A stretch of DNA of 64,000 nucleotides from Aristolochia californica (Eukaryota > Streptophyta > Magnoliopsida > Piperales > Aristolochiaceae): contig JARWKL010000009.1 in NCBI GenBank assembly GCA_029961685.1, forward strand, positions 25,291,237 through 25,355,236. Direction: 5' to 3'. Shown here one piece after another: positions 44,099 through 55,458 of the stretch. The notes under the pieces are model-generated. The model searched no databases, had not been told where the DNA came from, and was given only the letters and a program-made list of their open reading frames with translations. The translations under genes and the position numbers were made by a program. Numbering within the stretch: position 1 is the first letter of the stretch; each line of letters begins with the position of its first letter.

Positions 44099-44886
44099 AT
44101 GTCAAAGGAAGTACACCCTTGATCTACTAGAGGAGACAAGAATGAAGGGACGCAAACCAGCAGACACTACTATGGACTCAAATACAAAATTATGTGGAGG
44201 TACTAGAGAAGATGTATATATTGGGAAATATCAAAGACTAGTTGGAAGACTTATTTATCGATGTGTAACAAGGCCGGATATATCATATGCAGTAAGTGTG
44301 GTAAGTCAATACTTGCACAAGCCACAACTTAGTCATTGGAAAGCACTTGAAAGGATACTACGATATCAAAAAGGAGTTCCAGGAAGAGGGTTTCTCTATA
44401 AAAACCATGGTCACTTCAACATCGAAGGATTCTCAGATGACAAAAAATCTACTTCAGGATTTTGTACAATGGTTGGAGGGAATTTGGTTACATGGAAAAA
44501 CAAGAAGAAAAATGTAGTAGCACGGTCTAGTGTCGGAGGAGAATACAGAGCCATGGCACACACTGTTAGTGAACTACTAAGGATAAGATCTCTTCTCACT
44601 GAATTGAGATTCTACAAAGAAGCTACGATGGATCTATATTGTGATAATCAAGCAGTGATACACATTACATCAAATCCAGTCTTCCATGAAAGAACAAAGC
44701 ATATTGAAGTGGACTACCATTTTATACGAGAAAATTTCCAAGCAGGCTTTTAATCTCTAAGTCATATATCATCAAAAATTCAAGTTGTAGATATTCTCAC
44801 CAAGCCAGTCACTCACAAGATTATGTTTACCATCTGCAACAAGTTGGGCATTTATGATGTTTTCTCAACCCTACCTCTAGGGGGAG
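44099..44886 (+). pseudogene. pol: copia B RT end and RNase H
   Basis: Resumes the copia B frame after N0: CQRKYTLDLLEETRMKG, YQRLVGRLIYRCVTRPDISYAV. RNase H follows, with GFSDDKKSTSGFC, YRAMAHTVSELL, LYCDNQAVIH, HERTKHIEVDYHFIRE. The usual DADWAGSLDDKK reads DDKK, a deletion that removes the first catalytic Asp context. The frame is open from 44094 to 44753, then a stop and the tail VDILTKPV. Polypurine tract: CTCTAGGGGGAG, just before the 3' LTR. Confidence 0.88.
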
Positions 44887-45463
44887 TGTTACAATGTGGG
44901 ACCCACCATGGTGCACCAGCTAGTGGGACCCACCTTGAGGACGTGGGATACCAAGAAGAGTCCTTACCCAAGCTAGCACGAGTTAGGAATATAAGAAGCA
45001 CAAGCTAAACTGAGTTAGAAGACTTGAAGATCAAGTGGGACCCACAAAGATACCACGAGTTGGTAATCTTATCAATATGAGCTGGAGGATTATGTAGAAC
45101 CCACAAGGATAAGGCCACGAGCTAGCCTCCTCCCTTATTATTCAAATTATTGAAGAAGAGTTCTAGTTCAACTTATATTAGACCTCTAGTAGATTGTGTT
45201 ATCTTTTCATGATAGAATTATCTTAGAGAGTTAGAGTTGGAATGTAATTAGGAGATTGAGTGGTTAATTGTATAAGGACTCTATTACTTCCTCTACTATA
45301 AATAGATGTGTTTTAATTCAGAATTAATCAAGTTACACATCTCCTTCTTGACTAAATTTCTCTCTCTTTGCTTGGCGCACCCTAGAGCTCTTCTTCCCTT
45401 TTCTTATTTTTCTTTCTCCTTTCTCTTGCTCAGAATATTAGAAAAGGGATCCTAAATTCAACA
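44887..45463 (+). repeat. copia B 3' LTR
   Basis: 577 bp, TGTTACAATGTGGGACCC to CCTAAATTCAACA. It matches the 5' LTR with scattered differences and is followed by the second ATTTA. Confidence 0.9.
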
Positions 45464-45606
45464 ATTTACAAGACCAGCAATACATGGTAGGCATGACTTT
45501 TCCATGGAGAACATTGAGACGATGAATCACATCTTTCAAGTAGAGACCTCCAAGGGAGGAGAGAGGGACTCCAATAAAATGAGGATGCTCAAGATGGCGA
45601 TGCAAA
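45464..45606 (-). pseudogene. captured SOSEKI (DUF966) fragment, N-terminal piece
   Basis: Minus strand reads HLEHPHFIGVPLSSLGGLYL, then KDVIHRLNVLHGKVMPTMYC, matching the core of plant SOSEKI/DUF966 proteins (LEHPHF-EVPLSS--GLYL-DVI-RLN-LRGKGM). The fragment starts next to the element M leader and continues on the other side of copia B (32875-33154). A further ~30 codons toward 45650 resemble the family weakly. It is part of retrotransposon M, not a resident gene. Confidence 0.78.
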
Positions 45607-45757
45607 GGGAGAACTTAGAAATAGTCAAATGTGTGTACAACTAGCACATGACAAAAAAAAAAAATTAAGCAATAATATGAGCAAAGAAAAAAATTATGGG
45701 TTTTTTGAATCCTGAAAAACCATAGATGTGGTCCTGAAAATCAATGCTCTAATTCCA

Positions 45758-46153
45758 TGTTGATTTTCAAGACTCCATGGATTTAACTCATGGAGAAAAA
45801 GGAGAGATGACATGTTGGGAAAAAATAGGGGGAAGAAAGAGGTTATGGACGTATGTCCTAACCCTCTCCCTGAGGCTCAATTTATAGATGAATATAATTA
45901 TTATATTACAATAGTACCCCTAAAACTTAAACTATTTACATGAATGTCATCCTTATGAGATGATTCTTTATTTACCATCATGCCATCACTATGTGGTCCT
46001 ATGGGCCGTCTCCTTGGTCTTGGGCTTGAGCCCATCTTCCACCTCTCTTGGATGTCTGGGCCTTCCTTGGTTTTATGGGTTTGAGCCCATCTTCCATACA
46101 CTTGGATGTGTCGGCCTTCCTTGGTCGTGTGGGCTTGGGCCCATCTTCTAACA
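45758..46153 (-). repeat. element M 5' LTR
   Basis: 396 bp. On the plus strand it begins TGTTGATTTTCAAGACTCC, like element E's LTR, and ends GGGCCCATCTTCTAACA. The primer site is degenerate (TGGAATTAGAGCATT, minus strand). Confidence 0.85.
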
Positions 46154-46158
46154 ACCCA

Positions 46159-47503
46159 AAACTTACCCTAGGCCCTCTACTTCTCACCCCATATCCAATT
46201 TTGTGCCTCACCATCGTTTACCTTCTTTATGTTGTCAATTTCATGCATCTATCTCCTCCATATCTGTCCCGTAGTCCTATCACGAGGCTTTGAAACATCT
46301 AGGGTGGAGAGCGGCAATGGACGAAGAAATGTGGCACTGTATGAGAATCAAACACAGGTTATAGTTCCTCTTCCTTCAGGCAAGAAACCCATTGATTGTA
46401 AGATATATATGGTTAAACATAATCTTGATGGCTCAGTTGTTCACCTTAAGTCATGCCTCATTGCCAAACTCAATGATATGGGATTGATTATGAATAAATT
46501 TTTTCTCTTATGGCCAAATTGAACTCGGTACATATCTTATTATCCCTTGTTACTAATTCTTCCTGGTCGGTCTATCAGCTTGATGTGAAGAATGTTTTCC
46601 TCAATGGGGATATAAAAAAAAGATATTTATATGCAACAACCACTTGGATTTGAGGGTGTTGGTATGTTGATTGAAAAAAAAATCCATCTATGTTGAAAAT
46701 TTAGCCAAGCACCGATACAGGCCGGATTTCACCGATGTTTCATAGATCACTCTATGTTTCTTAAAGACACCCAAAGGGAAAGTACTTCTAGCCATCTATG
46801 TTGATGATATTATCTTAGTCGAGAGTGATTTCGAGGGCATTCAAAAAACCGAAGAAAAGATATGTGAAGAGTTCAAGACAAAAGATCTTGTACTTAAATA
46901 CTTTCTAGGTATTGAGGTGCTACAATCCAAGCATGGGATTATAATATCTCAGAGGGTGACCTTGATCTATTGGAGAAGATAGGAATGATAGGATGTAGAC
47001 CAGCAAAAACTCCAATGGATTCAAATACAAAATTATCTGCAGGCACTAGTGAAGATGTGGATATCGAGAAATAACAAAGACTTGTAGGAAAACTCGTTTA
47101 TCTCTATGTAACAAGGTTGGATATTTCATATGCAGTAAGTGTGGTAAGTCAATACATGCACAAATCACAATTTAATCATTAACAAGCACTAGAAATAATA
47201 TTGTGATACTTGAAAGGAGCTTCATGAAGAAGGCTTCTCTATAAGAACTATGGTCACTTCAACATAAAAGGGTTCTCAGATGTAGATTAGACCAGATCCC
47301 CAGATGACAAAAAATCTACTTTGAGATATTGTACAATGGTTGGAGGAAACTTGGTTACATGGAGAAACAAGAAGCAGAATGTAGTTGCAAGCTCCAGTGC
47401 AAAAGTAGAATACAAGGTCATGGCACACAAAATTAGTGAGCTTCTATGGATTTGGTCCCTTTTCACTAAACATGGATTCTCAACTCAAATTTGGTCTTCC
47501 ATC
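46159..47503 (+). pseudogene. pol: copia A RT-RNase H, right part
   Basis: Continues copia A in frame after M: KTYPRPSTSHPISNFVPHHR, SYHEALKHLGWRAAMDEEM, QLDVKNVFLNGDIK, YVDDIILVESD, YFLGIEVLQSKHGII, and RNase H DDKKSTLRYCTMVGGNLVTW. It then stops matching at FSTQIWSS where the LTR of copia F begins. Multiple stops and frameshifts. No 3' LTR of its own was found. Confidence 0.85.
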
Positions 47504-50173
47504 TGTTGGAAGATGGGCTCAAGCCCACAATCTCAAGGCTAGAAGCCCACACGTCAAAGGAATGGCAAAGTGGTTATTTATGGTATGTTCCATAAGGATG
47601 GCATGAAGATGTAAATATATTATCTTAGTATGTATTTTAATCTATAGAGTTGTAACCCTAAGGGCTTTGTAATACTATAAATAAGAGCACTGGCTAAGAG
47701 GTAATGAATTCAAGCCTTTTCCTCTCTTTGGAAAAACGTCCAGCCACCCTCTCTTCTCCCTTGACGTATTTCTCTCCTTCCCTTAATCCAAACTCTCCTC
47801 TCTAACGTCCTTCTCCTTTCTCCCTCTTCTCTCTCTTCTCTCCTTCTTCTTCCACGTTAACCTAGAGTCATTCTCATGGGGTCCTAACTTCAACATGGTC
47901 TCAGAGCTTGGAGGTTAGGATCCTTATTCAAGTAGTTATGTCATCCATTCAAGAAGTTGTGTATAGAAGAATGAGTTCTACCATGAAGAGATTGGTAAAA
48001 TCTTTTTTTTTTTTTTTTTGTATATTCTCTCTTTACGTTTTCAATTTTTTTTCTCTCTTCTTGAATTCTTGATTCATGTCAAGGCAAGATAATCTTCATA
48101 AACATTGTGAAGATCTATTTTGTATGACTAAAAGAATATTGTTGTCTTGATCTTCTTGTAGCAAAATTACATGATTGATCAACGGTTGTTTTTTTCGGTT
48201 TGTTAGTTGGATTCAGTTACCTTTATGTAACGGGAATCACATTTTGTTGATATGGGATTCCAGCATATGTTGTTGTCAATTCTATAATCTAATGTTACTC
48301 ATGAGAGTGTGTTATGTTGTTAGATGCCCGTTTGATGAAATTCCAGCACTCATTTATCCCTATTATTTTTTGCATTTGAACTTCAGAAATTGAATCCTTT
48401 TTTGTGTTGAAGTATTCCCATGAGTTGGAATTTATTTTGCCAAGAAATTGCTCTCGGTTTGCCAAGAAAGGCCTTGTCTAAAGTTTCTCTCGGTTTTGTG
48501 GTTGAGTTTGGATTAAGGATAAGAGTTGCATCTATTATCTTCTCTATATTTTTTTGATAAATATAAGAGAAGTTGAATTGTGGCTGATTCTTGTTATCAC
48601 TTGACAAAAACACCAATTTTTCCATGATTTGGTGCTTATTCTAGTGAAAATATTCTCTACTTAGTTTTGGTGGCTAATTTGGTCTACGGGTGCTTCAAAT
48701 TACGTTGTGTAATTGTTATTTGAGCCCCTTTGACAATTGACCTTTCTAGTTGATTTGTGTAAACATGGAGAGTGGACATATAAGTAATAAGAGTGACATA
48801 CTCCGAATTCCTAAAATTCCACTAAGAGGTCTTTCCAATTACCTCAACTGGTCATAATCCGTACGGAGGGTTCTCATTACTCGTGATCTTCTCAGTCATG
48901 TTATCAAAATCCCTCCTTTGATTGATGAAGAAGATAAAGTCTACCGTAAATGGGTCAAAAATGACAACATGGTTATCAGTTGGCTTATTAATAGCATGGA
49001 AGAGCATGTCACTAACAATGTGCTCCACTTGGAAACTTCCAAGGATATTTGGGACACTTGTGCTAAGTTCTATTCTAGTACCACCTCCTTGCAAAGAGTA
49101 TATGATATTTTTCAAAGTATGTTGGCTAGCAAACAAGGAGATAATATTCATGAGTTTCTGGCCCAGTTTCGTGGCCTTCTCCAAGAATGGAAAATTGCTC
49201 AACCATACTCTACCGACATTGATGTCCAAAAAAAATAGCGTGAGGCCTTGGCAGTGGCTATTTGCCTTACCAATATTAAGTCATATCTAAAGGTGGCTAA
49301 GACTCAGCTTCTTAGTTCCTCTGCCCTTCCCTCTTTTGATGACATCAGTGCTACGTTGTTACAGATTCCTGATCCATCTCCTCCTTCTCCGATTGATGCT
49401 CCATCAACTATGTTCGCTAGTAATCGGGGTACCCCGTCCCTTTTTGAGGACACAGTAGAAATACAAGAGGAGGCCGCAATAAAAGTGGTCGAACAGGTCC
49501 GACCCATTCCCGCATTGAGCCTCAATTGTGCACTTACTGTGGTGGTCAAAACCACCTTGTGGATTCATGCTATTGAGGTGGATTGCCACTTTATATAAGA
49601 CAAATTCCAAGCCAGCATATTATCTTTCAGACATATTTCTTCACAATGACAAGTTGCAGACATCCTCACAAAACCAGTCCCTCAAAAAATCTTGTCCACC
49701 ATTGGAACAAGTTGGGTATCTACGATGTTTTCTCACCCTCAGTTTGAAGGGGAGTGTTAGAAGATGGGCTCAAGCCCACACAAGTATGGAGAAAGCCCAC
49801 ACATCCAAGAGGGGTGGCATGATTGTAAATAAGGTGTCATTCCATAGGGATGGCACAAGGGTGTAATTAGTCAAGGGCAACATGTCTACTTATGTCTTTT
49901 CTCAGGTAAAGTTTGTAGCCCTAAGGGCATCATAGGCATTGTAAATTCTTCCCAAAAACTATAAATAGAGACCCTTGGTTAGAGGTAGAGCATCAAGCTC
50001 TCTCCTCTTCTCACAATTCGTGGCAGACTCTCTCCCTTAGCCTAAAGGCTTTCTCTCCTTTTCTTTCTTCTCTCTTCTCTACCCAAGCTCTTTCTTTGCT
50101 CTCCTCTCTTCTTCTTCCTTTCTCCCTCTCTTATTTTGCTTGAGATTCTAAGCATGGGGTCCTAAATTTAACA
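47504..50173 (+). mobile_element. copia F: gag-only deletion derivative
   Basis: 5' LTR 47504-47895 (392 bp), PBS TGGTCTCAGAGCTTGG, leader with a T18 run (48003-48020), gag 48765 to about 49573. Then the frame jumps directly to the RNase H C-terminus (IEVDCHFI ... VADILTKPV). Polypurine tract GTTTGAAGGGGAG; 3' LTR 49755-50173 (419 bp). Protease, integrase, RT and most of RNase H are deleted. Flanks CCATC and ATTAG do not match. Confidence 0.88.
48765..49754 (+). pseudogene. gag: copia F gag fused to RNase H tail
   Basis: Starts MESGHISNKSDILRIPKIPL, stop after LNWS, then an open gag core (KVYRKWVKNDNMVISWLINSMEEHV, NIHEFLAQFRGLLQEWKIA), and a TAG after DVQKK. The knuckle begins CTYCGGQNHLVDSCY (frame-shifted) and joins within a few bases to EVDCHFI of RNase H near 49573. 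The deletion thus removed about 3 kb of pol. Confidence 0.85.
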
Positions 50174-51480
50174 ATTAGGAATTTGAGTGTATGTTATCAT
50201 CAATATCTTAAGCCATACCTAGACACTTCTAGATTATTCCTATAAGTTGGTGCCCACTCTGGAGAATTTTAGTGAACAATTATATCTATTGTTGAGTTGG
50301 CACCAACTTTGATACCTTTCCTAAATAGTTTTGATATGCTTGACTAACTCCTCTTGCTACAACATTCTCTTGGGGCTTTTCACCCATGGATGAGTTGGTG
50401 TATGCTCCTCTAGTATATTTTTTAACTCCTTACCCCTCCATATCAAACATCACTTTCTAGACCCTTTTTTAATAGTTTTGCCCCTCCTTAGCACCACTTG
50501 TCTCCACCTCCTCATGGGTCTTCAGCTCTACCTTGGGTCTTATTGGATATAAATAACCCTTTAAAACTTCTAGATTATTACTCGATCCTACTAGGTTCAG
50601 GTTGGAGTTTAATTCTTTTATTATTTCGTCTAACTCTCATGGCCAACAGGGACTCTCTCTAGGTACATTAATTGGGGTTCATAATATAAATCCTTTGTAG
50701 ATCTAGGCTTGTGTAGCCTACTACTATTGTTGTAAGTCCCTTAGAGGGAAATTGTTGTAAATGGCTTTTGAGGCCATTTACTAGTAAGTATCGTTTGGCT
50801 TTTCATAGTAGATTCAACTTCAAAGTGTAGGAACACTTTGGGAGTGGATGTAGAAACTTTAAGTTTAAACCTATTCATACTTGTTTGGTTTAAACCTATA
50901 GAGTATAAACAACTAATTGTGTTAAGTTGTACAAATACTCCAAGGTAGGGATTTAGAAGAATGAGACTCGGTTACCTATAGAGCTAATAGTTGTGAAATT
51001 TGCCAAAATTTCCTCTAAGTCATTCCCAAGTGCCTCAAAGGTCAAAATTCTTCGACTTTGTTTACTCGTGAGGAATTAAGTAGTAGTAAGTTTATTGCTG
51101 AAAATCCGTGGTTTGTATTTTCTATTACATTTTTCTTTTCTTTCTACTTTGTAATAGGTTGACGGGTCCTTTGTGGAGGTTCAGTGTTAGCCTTTGGTGA
51201 CTGAGACAAATAGGGGGCAAAAGTTGTACAGCTCTTATATAATTAGATTAGACCAAGGTTGGGTGACACATGTGAAAGTTCTCGTGCATCCCTTCCAAAG
51301 TCAAATTGTTAATCTAGGTTCTAGCCAAACAACACAATTGTCCAAATTGCCAATTGATGGAAAACCAAGATCAATTGATAATCCACTTATGGGATTCCCA
51401 TGCTTATAGAGAATTATTCAACAAAACAACTGTCCAATTGCCAATTGATGGAAAACCCATGATAAATTGTTAATCTACTA
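50174..51480. other. intergenic, nothing identified
   Basis: No element ends and no convincing coding sequence. A 71-codon plus-strand frame at 51194-51409 has no recognisable motif. The missing last exon of the MFSD12-like gene was looked for here and not found. Confidence 0.5.
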
Positions 51481-51489
51481 ATGGGATTC

Positions 51490-51835
51490 CCACACTGTTA
51501 ATATACCCAAGATAACTATTCTGCTTCTCGGGCCATAGCTGCCAATGAACCCTATAAAAGAGGTAAGGGATACAAATGAACTTTCACTAACTGTGATCAA
51601 CTGGAGCACAAGATATTTACGCCAACAAGGGCTCAAGTAAAGAATGGGATTCAATATACCCAAGATAACTATTCTGCTTCTAGGGCCATAGCTGCCAATG
51701 AACCCTATAAAAGAGGTTTTTATAAGGGATAAGGGGAGGCAGTTGGCCAGTAAATTGAACAAATGAACTTTCTGTGCTCAACTAGAGCACAAGATATTTA
51801 CGCCAACAAGGGCTCAAGTAAAGAATGTGAGCTTA
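51490..51835. repeat. ~170-bp imperfect tandem duplication
   Basis: The stretch from ATATACCCAAGATAACTATT (51491) to 'ctcaagtaaagaatg' (51652) recurs from 51656 to 51830 with a ~35-bp insertion and a few substitutions. The second copy runs into an open plus-strand frame. Confidence 0.88.
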
Positions 51836-51978
51836 TTGTTCGGAGGTCCATGGTGTATGTAACAGCCACACTGAGAATGGCACATGATGCTGGAACTAGA
51901 CCCAGCCCATACCGATTAACAGATGAGCAACTTCCCATGGCATTACAAGTTACCAGACTTGGTGAAGAACCTGTATAA
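51763..51978 (+). CDS. unassigned 71-codon ORF, possible exon
   Basis: Function not recognised. The part after the tandem duplication reads like ordinary protein (ECELIVRRSMVYVTATLRMA, then RLTDEQLPMALQVTRLGEEP) with balanced composition, unlike the low-complexity frames around it. It could be an exon or pseudo-exon of a host gene. It is convergent with the MFSD12-like gene 130 bp away. No splice context is clear. Confidence 0.3.
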   Translation: MNFLCSTRAQDIYANKGSSKECELIVRRSMVYVTATLRMAHDAGTRPSPYRLTDEQLPMALQVTRLGEEPV

Positions 51979-52109
51979 GAAACAAAATTGCATCAATTCG
52001 AAAACTCTTCTCTTTCTCGCTCTGTCCCTCCTCACATATTCAAACATAATTTGACTTTTAAAATTTTATGCGAGCATCAATAGCAAACAAAAAAATATTT
52101 TATACTCAC

Positions 52110-55100
52110 TTTGATAAGATTCAAGAACAAAAAGAACAAAGCCACATGAGATTTTGTCCAGGCAACTAAGTGATGCATATACAAACGCAGATCCATGGAG
52201 ATCTTCCCCTACCAAGACACTTTGCATGCCGACTCCTGTCACCTGTTTCACAACAGATTCCCTATAAATCACCAGTTCAAATGAAGAAAAAAACTTTGCC
52301 AGCACAGTAATTGTTCTGTTTCTTTGGGACGCATACACCTAGAAGTAAGATTTCGGGTTCATAAAAAATAGTTTGAGAAATAAAATTCCCAATATAAAAG
52401 CAGCTAAGGAGGAAAATTAAGGAAACTTGTCCATCTGGAAGAAAACAAAGAAAGGCTCATGCTCTTACAAGACAATATAAACTTGAAATTTTTTGAACCT
52501 GCAAACCAACCCCCCCCCCCCCCCCCCCCCACCAACCAAAACATTTGGCCGTTGAGCAATTTTATTCTAGCCCTGTTATTCTTGAGGTTTCTTTTCCTTA
52601 AAATTGTATCCCATTTGTGCTACTGAATGGATAGTTTACATCACAAAATAAATTAACGATTCCATGCAAAAAATAAAATAAAATAAATTACAAAATCTGA
52701 GAGTGCTTTTAGCATACCATCATCAAAGCATTGGCTACACCAATGCTTATTGATAAAAGATACATTAGAGAGCTCAAATCACTTGACAGAAAAAGGATTC
52801 CTGCACCAGAAAATGCCCACAAGGTTGCCCCGACAGTAAACAAGGCCTTAAGACGTTGCCCACTCCATTTCATCTCCTGTGATGAAAGTAAAATGTGCTA
52901 ACAGTGAGTGAATGAGTGAGTGAATGATTGAATTAGTGAGAGAGAGAGAGAGAGGGACCTGTAAAATAATAGACACTACAAAGCTGCAAATGTAGATAAT
53001 AGCAGGCACCTGTGTTAAGTCAGCATACAAGGTCAATTTACTGTCCACATTTTCCAGAAACCAGAAATTGATGACAACTTAGGCAGCTGAGCAAGTTTGT
53101 TTACAAGGAAGGAATATTTACCACGGCCTTGGAAGACTGAGACATATGTAGATCATTGATTACATAAAATGTAAGAAGTGCCTGTACCAGAGACAGAAAA
53201 TTTATAATAACTTTCTCTATGGTTGGAGAAATACATTAAGGAAAGCAGAAGGACACTGACCTGCGAAACATTTGCCACAATGCGGATCAGCATATAAACA
53301 AGAGCAACTTGATAGTATAGAACCTTTTTGAACCAGAAGATGCATGAAATCCTTTTATGGCTTTTGAAGGGGATATGCTGCTTCCAGCTACAGGTAAAGG
53401 AGTGCTAATGTAAATTCTTAAGTGATCCATTAAATAGCAACATAGAATTGAATTCTTGGAAAATAAAAAAGCAAAAGAACCTATACCATACCTTGGTTCT
53501 TTGGTTCCAAGAAGAAATATGCCCACAAAGCAGCAACCAAAAAAAATTGACACGTATGCAATCCAGCGGTACTGATTGATAAAAAGGGAGTTTAGTTGAA
53601 GAGAAAAGGCTCTAGAAAGTACTATTCATCATAGAAAGTTGTTCACTGCAAAGATGTGCCATAATATTGCTTTAACAACACATCTTGGAAGCACCAAAGA
53701 TGGGGTTTCTAATTCGAGTGCTGGTTGGATGTGCCAAATCAAAGATGAATCATTCTGCAGAATGAACCCACTATGACAGTTCAACCTGTGTCTAGATGGT
53801 CATAATCATGATTCTCCAAGTGGAATAATTGTTTGCATATATAGCAGTAGGTACAGGATTTGGAGACCTATGGTGCTACAGCACAGGTTGCATCTGGCAG
53901 TAGAGAACTCTCAACCTATTATCCCAGGCCGTACATATCGCATTTATTTGTAAAAAAAACCATCACAGAAAACCTATTTCATTAGTCGTGATCAAATAAA
54001 ACTTTTGTAACTAATCAAAAAGGTGTCAGGGTCCCAGAAATTCTGTACTACCAAGAAAACATACACATTTAGCACAGTATTCACATGAAACCTAACAAGT
54101 ACTAATCCACTGAATTTCTCTTAAAATTTTCAAACCTGATTTTCAATGTCAATTGATGTTCTGGGACTGTATACGCTGAAAATGGTAAAAGCAATGGCAT
54201 ACAGGCTGAGATTGGCCACCTTAAAGAGCAACACAGAGCTGGTCATAATCTTGGCTGATAGACAACCATATACAGAAAAATGAATAAGATTGAGAGGGTA
54301 AGCTCACCATGGAAAAAGCATTTCGACAGCTGGCAAGTACAATTCTGCTTGTTGGGTTTAAAGTTATACAGTTCACCATTGACCTTCATTAAGAGAAAAA
54401 ATACAGATCAAGCACTATGAATGGATGGTGACAGTTAGATGGAACATCAAATGAAATATCTCAAAGTAGGAGAGTGTATATACATATGTGAAACCTGTGT
54501 TGCAGCCCAACCCACATTGAAAATTGCTGCAAAGAAGCAGTATCCAATTGTTTGCAATGCAGCTGATTGAGCTCTGAAGATTTTACAAGGCAGGCAACCA
54601 CCAAAAACAGAAGAAAAAGATATTGCAACTAGAACTGATCCTCCGCCATGCCAAAATTTGAAATGCCCAAACCTATCTAGCTGGCAAGCAAGAGGATAAT
54701 TTTAGAGATGGACCTATAGAAACTTAGTTGATAAAAAAATTGTCAAAGAACTGTCTAATACACAAATGAAGAATTCACATATTATCTTTCATTCACAAAA
54801 ATCCACATTCTCCTATTTTGGTGGCAGAGTACTAATAAAACACTTTTGGATATGTCCAATTGGAAATTGTTAAAACATTCAGACTAAAACACACTATTTG
54901 CTTGCTGCATCTTGATTCAAGTTTGAATAGCTTATCTTTCTAAGACTATGTAATAGAAGGTTCACAAACCAGTTCACCAGCAAAGATGGTAGCAAATGCG
55001 TCAGCAATCTGGCCTGAAAGCATAACTGTAGCAGCATCCCTGATAAATGGCCAATTAGTACTATTGCAAAAACAATAACAAAAAATAAATAAATAAATAA

Positions 55101-55458
55101 AAATCACAGGAAAGAATGAGTTAACCACTTTTGAGCTGAAATGTGGGCAAAGATTCTAATAGTCTTATGCCAAGTCCTCTCGATACCAGAGACTTCTCAG
55201 AGATCATCTACAAGGATAAAGAAGATGGCCTACAGCACGGAACTATTTTTCTTTTTTTTACAGTACACATTAGTTACAATAAACTTACCGTGGGGTTAAT
55301 CCAATCTCTGTCAAGAACAGTAAGAGATAGGTAAACCAACAAGCAGAAGTGATGTCGTTGAGCATGTGGCCAACACCATAGAAGAAAACGGAGCATCTGC
55401 CAAGGGGCTTAGCAGATGATCTTTCAACTTCTGCAACATCTCCAATCTCCTCGATCAT
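52110..55458 (-). CDS. MFSD12-like major facilitator transporter, 11 exons, 3' end missing
   Basis: Membrane transporter of the major facilitator superfamily, like plant relatives of MFSD12; substrate unknown. Exons (high to low): 55289-55458, 54970-55039, 54484-54680, 54308-54383, 54136-54219, 53492-53571, 53261-53387, 53122-53181, 52959-53009, 52718-52876, 52110-52242. All introns are GT-AG and the frame stays open through about 402 codons. Start at 55458 (MIEEIGDVAEVE). Family blocks: FYGVGHMLNDITSACWFTYL, VMLSGQIADAFATIFAGEL, FNVGWAATQ, VNCITLNPTSR, RNAFSMVANLSLYAIAF, WFKKVLYYQVALVYML, VPAIIYICSFVVSIILQ, SVLVGEDLHGSAFVYASLS, LDKISCG-VL-VLESYQ. Exon 11 ends in a good donor (GTGAGT), so one more exon with the last helix is expected, but I see none before 50174. 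Exon 7's acceptor at 53387 was chosen because the alternative (53404) breaks the frame. Confidence 0.87.
52510..52530. repeat. poly-C run (21 C) in intron
   Basis: Uninterrupted C run in the last intron (between exons 10 and 11) of the MFSD12-like gene. Confidence 0.9.

Larger units (their letters stand above)
33155..45463 (+). mobile_element. copia element B (TSD ATTTA)
   Basis: Plus-strand copia element with LTRs of 597 bp (33155-33751) and 577 bp (44887-45463), flanked by ATTTA at 33150-33154 and 45464-45468. It holds gag, protease, integrase, RT and RNase H, in the same family as copia A and D. It is split in RT by element N0 (37599-44093). Several stops and a deletion in RNase H make it non-functional. 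Confidence 0.94.
32861..46153 (-). mobile_element. element M: LTR + captured SOSEKI fragment (TSD ACCCA), split by copia B
   Basis: Minus-strand insertion in copia A with perfect duplications ACCCA (32856-32860 and 46154-46158). Excising it restores the copia A frame. Its own sequence is only ~290 bp on the left (32861-33154) and ~690 bp on the right (45464-46153); the rest is copia B and its nested elements. It has a 5' LTR and PBS on the right but no 3' LTR or polypurine tract on the left, where it ends bluntly in host-gene sequence. It looks like the integration of an incomplete cDNA that had acquired a host exon. Confidence 0.8.

Noticed and set aside
47504..50173. TSD for copia F
   Set aside because: Flanks CCATC and ATTAG do not match, so clean insertion into copia A is not supported.
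51763..51978. Last exon of the MFSD12-like gene, because of a VTRLG match
   Set aside because: The frame is on the plus strand while the gene is on the minus strand, and the rest of the ORF does not resemble the transporter.
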